Origin: an uncultured Pseudomonadota bacterium
GTDB lineage: Bacteria > Pseudomonadota > Gammaproteobacteria > Burkholderiales > Eutrophovitaceae
DNA: 7,280 nt
Reading direction: 5' to 3'
Assembly (NCBI GenBank): GCA_913057845.1
Contig: CAJXPC010000080.1
Location: forward strand, 1-7,280
Both the position numbers and the translations under genes were made by a program. Shown in pieces: positions 6,196-7,280 of this stretch. Numbering within the stretch: position 1 is the stretch's first letter; the number at the start of each line of letters is the position of its first letter. Below the pieces are notes generated by a model. It saw nothing but the letters and a program-made list of their open reading frames with translations, did no database searches and was not told the origin of the DNA.

Positions 6196-7122
6196 ATGGC
6201 TAATAAAGTAATTATTACGTGTGCTGTGACGGGTTCAATACACACACCTTCAATGTCGCCCTACCTTCCAGTTACACCAGAAGAAATTGCTGAGGCCGCG
6301 ATAGGTGCCGCTGAAGCCGGGGCAGCCATCGTCCACTTACATGCCAGAGACCCGAAAGATGGGAGACCAACCCAAGACCCTGATATGTTTCGTCAATTTT
6401 TACCGACAATTACGAAAAATAGTGATGTTGTCGTCAACATCACCACAGGTGGCGCCCCGACCATGAGTGTCGAAGAAAGATTGCAGCCAGCACTGCAATT
6501 AAAACCCGAACTGGCCTCTTTAAATATGGGCTCCATGAACTTTGGACTCTACGAGATGTTGAATCGATTCAAGGATTTCAAGCATGATTGGGAGAGACCT
6601 TATTTAGAAGAATCCGACGATCGTATTTTTAAAAATACATTTAAAGACATCGCATACATTTTAGAATCGTGTGGTAACAGCAATACCCGATTCGAAATTG
6701 AATGCTATGACATTGGACACCTGTATACCGCGGCACATTTTATTGATCGCGGCCTGATTAAGCCTCCATTCCTGATTCAATCCGTGTTTGGTTTACGAGG
6801 CGGCATAGGCCCTCATGCTGAAGATGTCATGCATATGAAACGCACAGCAGACCGATTGTTTGGGAACGATTACTTATGGTCAGTGCTCGGCGCTGGCAGC
6901 AATCAGATGTATGTTGCCGCTCAGTCTGCCGTGATGGGTGGCAACGTACGGGTTGGTCTGGAAGATAGTTTATGGGGTAGCAAAGGAACACTTGCAAAAT
7001 CCAATGCTGAACAAGTCGCCAAAATTAAGAGAATCATGGAAGACTTAGGACTCCAAACTGCAACGCCAGACGAAGCTCGATCTATGTTGAAACTTAAAGG
7101 CCGAGATCAAGTCGAATTCTGA
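6196..7122 (+). CDS. Beta-keto acid cleavage enzyme (BKACE, DUF849 family)
   Basis: BKACE enzymes are zinc-dependent and condense a beta-keto acid with acetyl-CoA, releasing acetoacetate and the CoA ester of the shortened acid. The founding member is Kce of lysine fermentation; another acts on dehydrocarnitine. The 308-residue product shows the metal-binding H47 and H49 in VHLHARDP, NITTGGAP (81-88), LNMGSMNFG (109-117), FEIECYDIGH (166-175), and VRVGLEDSLW with R252, E256 and D257. With a shift of 26 these correspond to Kce R226, E230 and D231 (Kce numbering from memory), so the catalytic set is complete. The Kce Glu14 position appears to be Ile15 here, so the substrate probably differs from the amino-substituted Kce substrate. 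The gene follows a beta-hydroxy acid dehydrogenase, which could supply its substrate. Confidence 0.93.
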   Translation: MANKVIITCAVTGSIHTPSMSPYLPVTPEEIAEAAIGAAEAGAAIVHLHARDPKDGRPTQDPDMFRQFLPTITKNSDVVVNITTGGAPTMSVEERLQPALQLKPELASLNMGSMNFGLYEMLNRFKDFKHDWERPYLEESDDRIFKNTFKDIAYILESCGNSNTRFEIECYDIGHLYTAAHFIDRGLIKPPFLIQSVFGLRGGIGPHAEDVMHMKRTADRLFGNDYLWSVLGAGSNQMYVAAQSAVMGGNVRVGLEDSLWGSKGTLAKSNAEQVAKIKRIMEDLGLQTATPDEARSMLKLKGRDQVEF

Positions 7123-7130
7123 CGATCTAT

Positions 7131-7135
7131 AGGGA
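7131..7135 (+). promoter_or_regulatory. Ribosome binding site of the heme A synthase gene
   Basis: AGGGA lies ten bases before ATG 7146, in the 23-base gap after the BKACE stop. It supports the start; the short gap suggests co-transcription with the BKACE gene. Confidence 0.55.
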
Positions 7136-7145
7136 TTTAAAAAAC

Positions 7146-7268
7146 ATGGAAAAACTTCAAGCTATCCATCAAAAACAAGTTGTCAGCTGGTTGGCAATTT
7201 GTGGGTTTATGGTTTTTTGTATGATCATTGTTGGCGGCGCAACACGCCTGACTCACTCAGGCTTATCG
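7146..7268 (+). CDS. COX15/CtaA-type heme A synthase, N-terminal fragment
   Basis: Only 41 genuine codons are present; the gene is cut off by the adapter at 7269. The fragment has a short charged N-terminus, then a hydrophobic segment (about residues 12-31, VVSWLAICGFMVFCMIIVGG) that would be the first membrane helix, running directly into GGATRLTHSGLS (30-41). The GG-TRLT-SGLS motif is the hallmark of the COX15/CtaA family, integral membrane enzymes that oxidise heme O to heme A for cytochrome c oxidase. Family members continue with a hydrophobic residue and V(E/D)W, whereas the window reads LSLI from adapter bases. The presence of this gene implies an aerobic, aa3-type oxidase. It lies 23 bases after the BKACE gene on the same strand. 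Confidence 0.85.
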
Positions 7269-7280
7269 CTGTCTCTTATA
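7269..7280 (-). other. Truncated Tn5 mosaic end (Nextera adapter), not genomic
   Basis: CTGTCTCTTATA is the first 12 bases of the reverse complement of the Tn5 mosaic end seen intact at the left of the window. The reading frame of the heme A synthase departs from its family consensus exactly at this point. The bases are sequencing artefact. Confidence 0.93.

Noticed and set aside
5147..7122. A complete carnitine degradation operon.
   Set aside because: A dehydrogenase and a BKACE fit the logic, but the dehydrogenase looks lambda-crystallin-like and no thioesterase, transporter or regulator gene is present in the window.

Overview
This window is a bacterial fragment, most likely from a (possibly marine) gammaproteobacterium. 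The main reasons are the compact gene block tsaB-rimI-psi/UDG-like protein-alr-radA, the HolD-like N-terminus of one of its proteins, and protein matches of proteobacterial type. Base composition looks near-balanced by eye, and no rank below class is supported. Both outer ends are not genomic. Positions 1-46 are an Illumina Nextera i7 (Tn5) adapter, and 7269-7280 is a truncated Tn5 mosaic end, so the natural sequence is about 47-7268.

Left two thirds (minus strand, transcribed right to left from about 4850): tsaB (tRNA t6A biosynthesis), rimI (N-terminal protein acetyltransferase), a TTG-started protein with a uracil-DNA-glycosylase-like fold and an N-terminus resembling the DNA polymerase III psi subunit, alr (alanine racemase), radA (recombination ATPase), and the first 147 codons of an acyl-CoA/AMP-forming ligase that runs off the window. 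The first four genes overlap or are separated by only 5 bases, so they form one tight housekeeping operon. Gaps of 38 and 48 bases then separate radA and the ligase. radA has a good TATAAT box five bases before its ATG and no Shine-Dalgarno, which could indicate its own leaderless transcript.

Right third (plus strand, divergent from tsaB across a roughly 230-300 base AT-rich gap): a lambda-crystallin/L-gulonate-3-dehydrogenase-type NAD-dependent 3-hydroxyacyl dehydrogenase, a BKACE-family (DUF849) beta-keto acid cleavage enzyme, and the first 41 codons of a COX15/CtaA heme A synthase. The dehydrogenase and BKACE suggest a two-step route: a beta-hydroxy acid is oxidised to a beta-keto acid, which then reacts with acetyl-CoA to give acetoacetate and a new acyl-CoA. 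The substrate is not known. This pair is the most promising candidate for an undescribed metabolic function here. The second point worth attention is the UDG-fold protein as a possible cryptic psi subunit.

No tRNA, rRNA, CRISPR array, insertion sequence or phage gene was seen.
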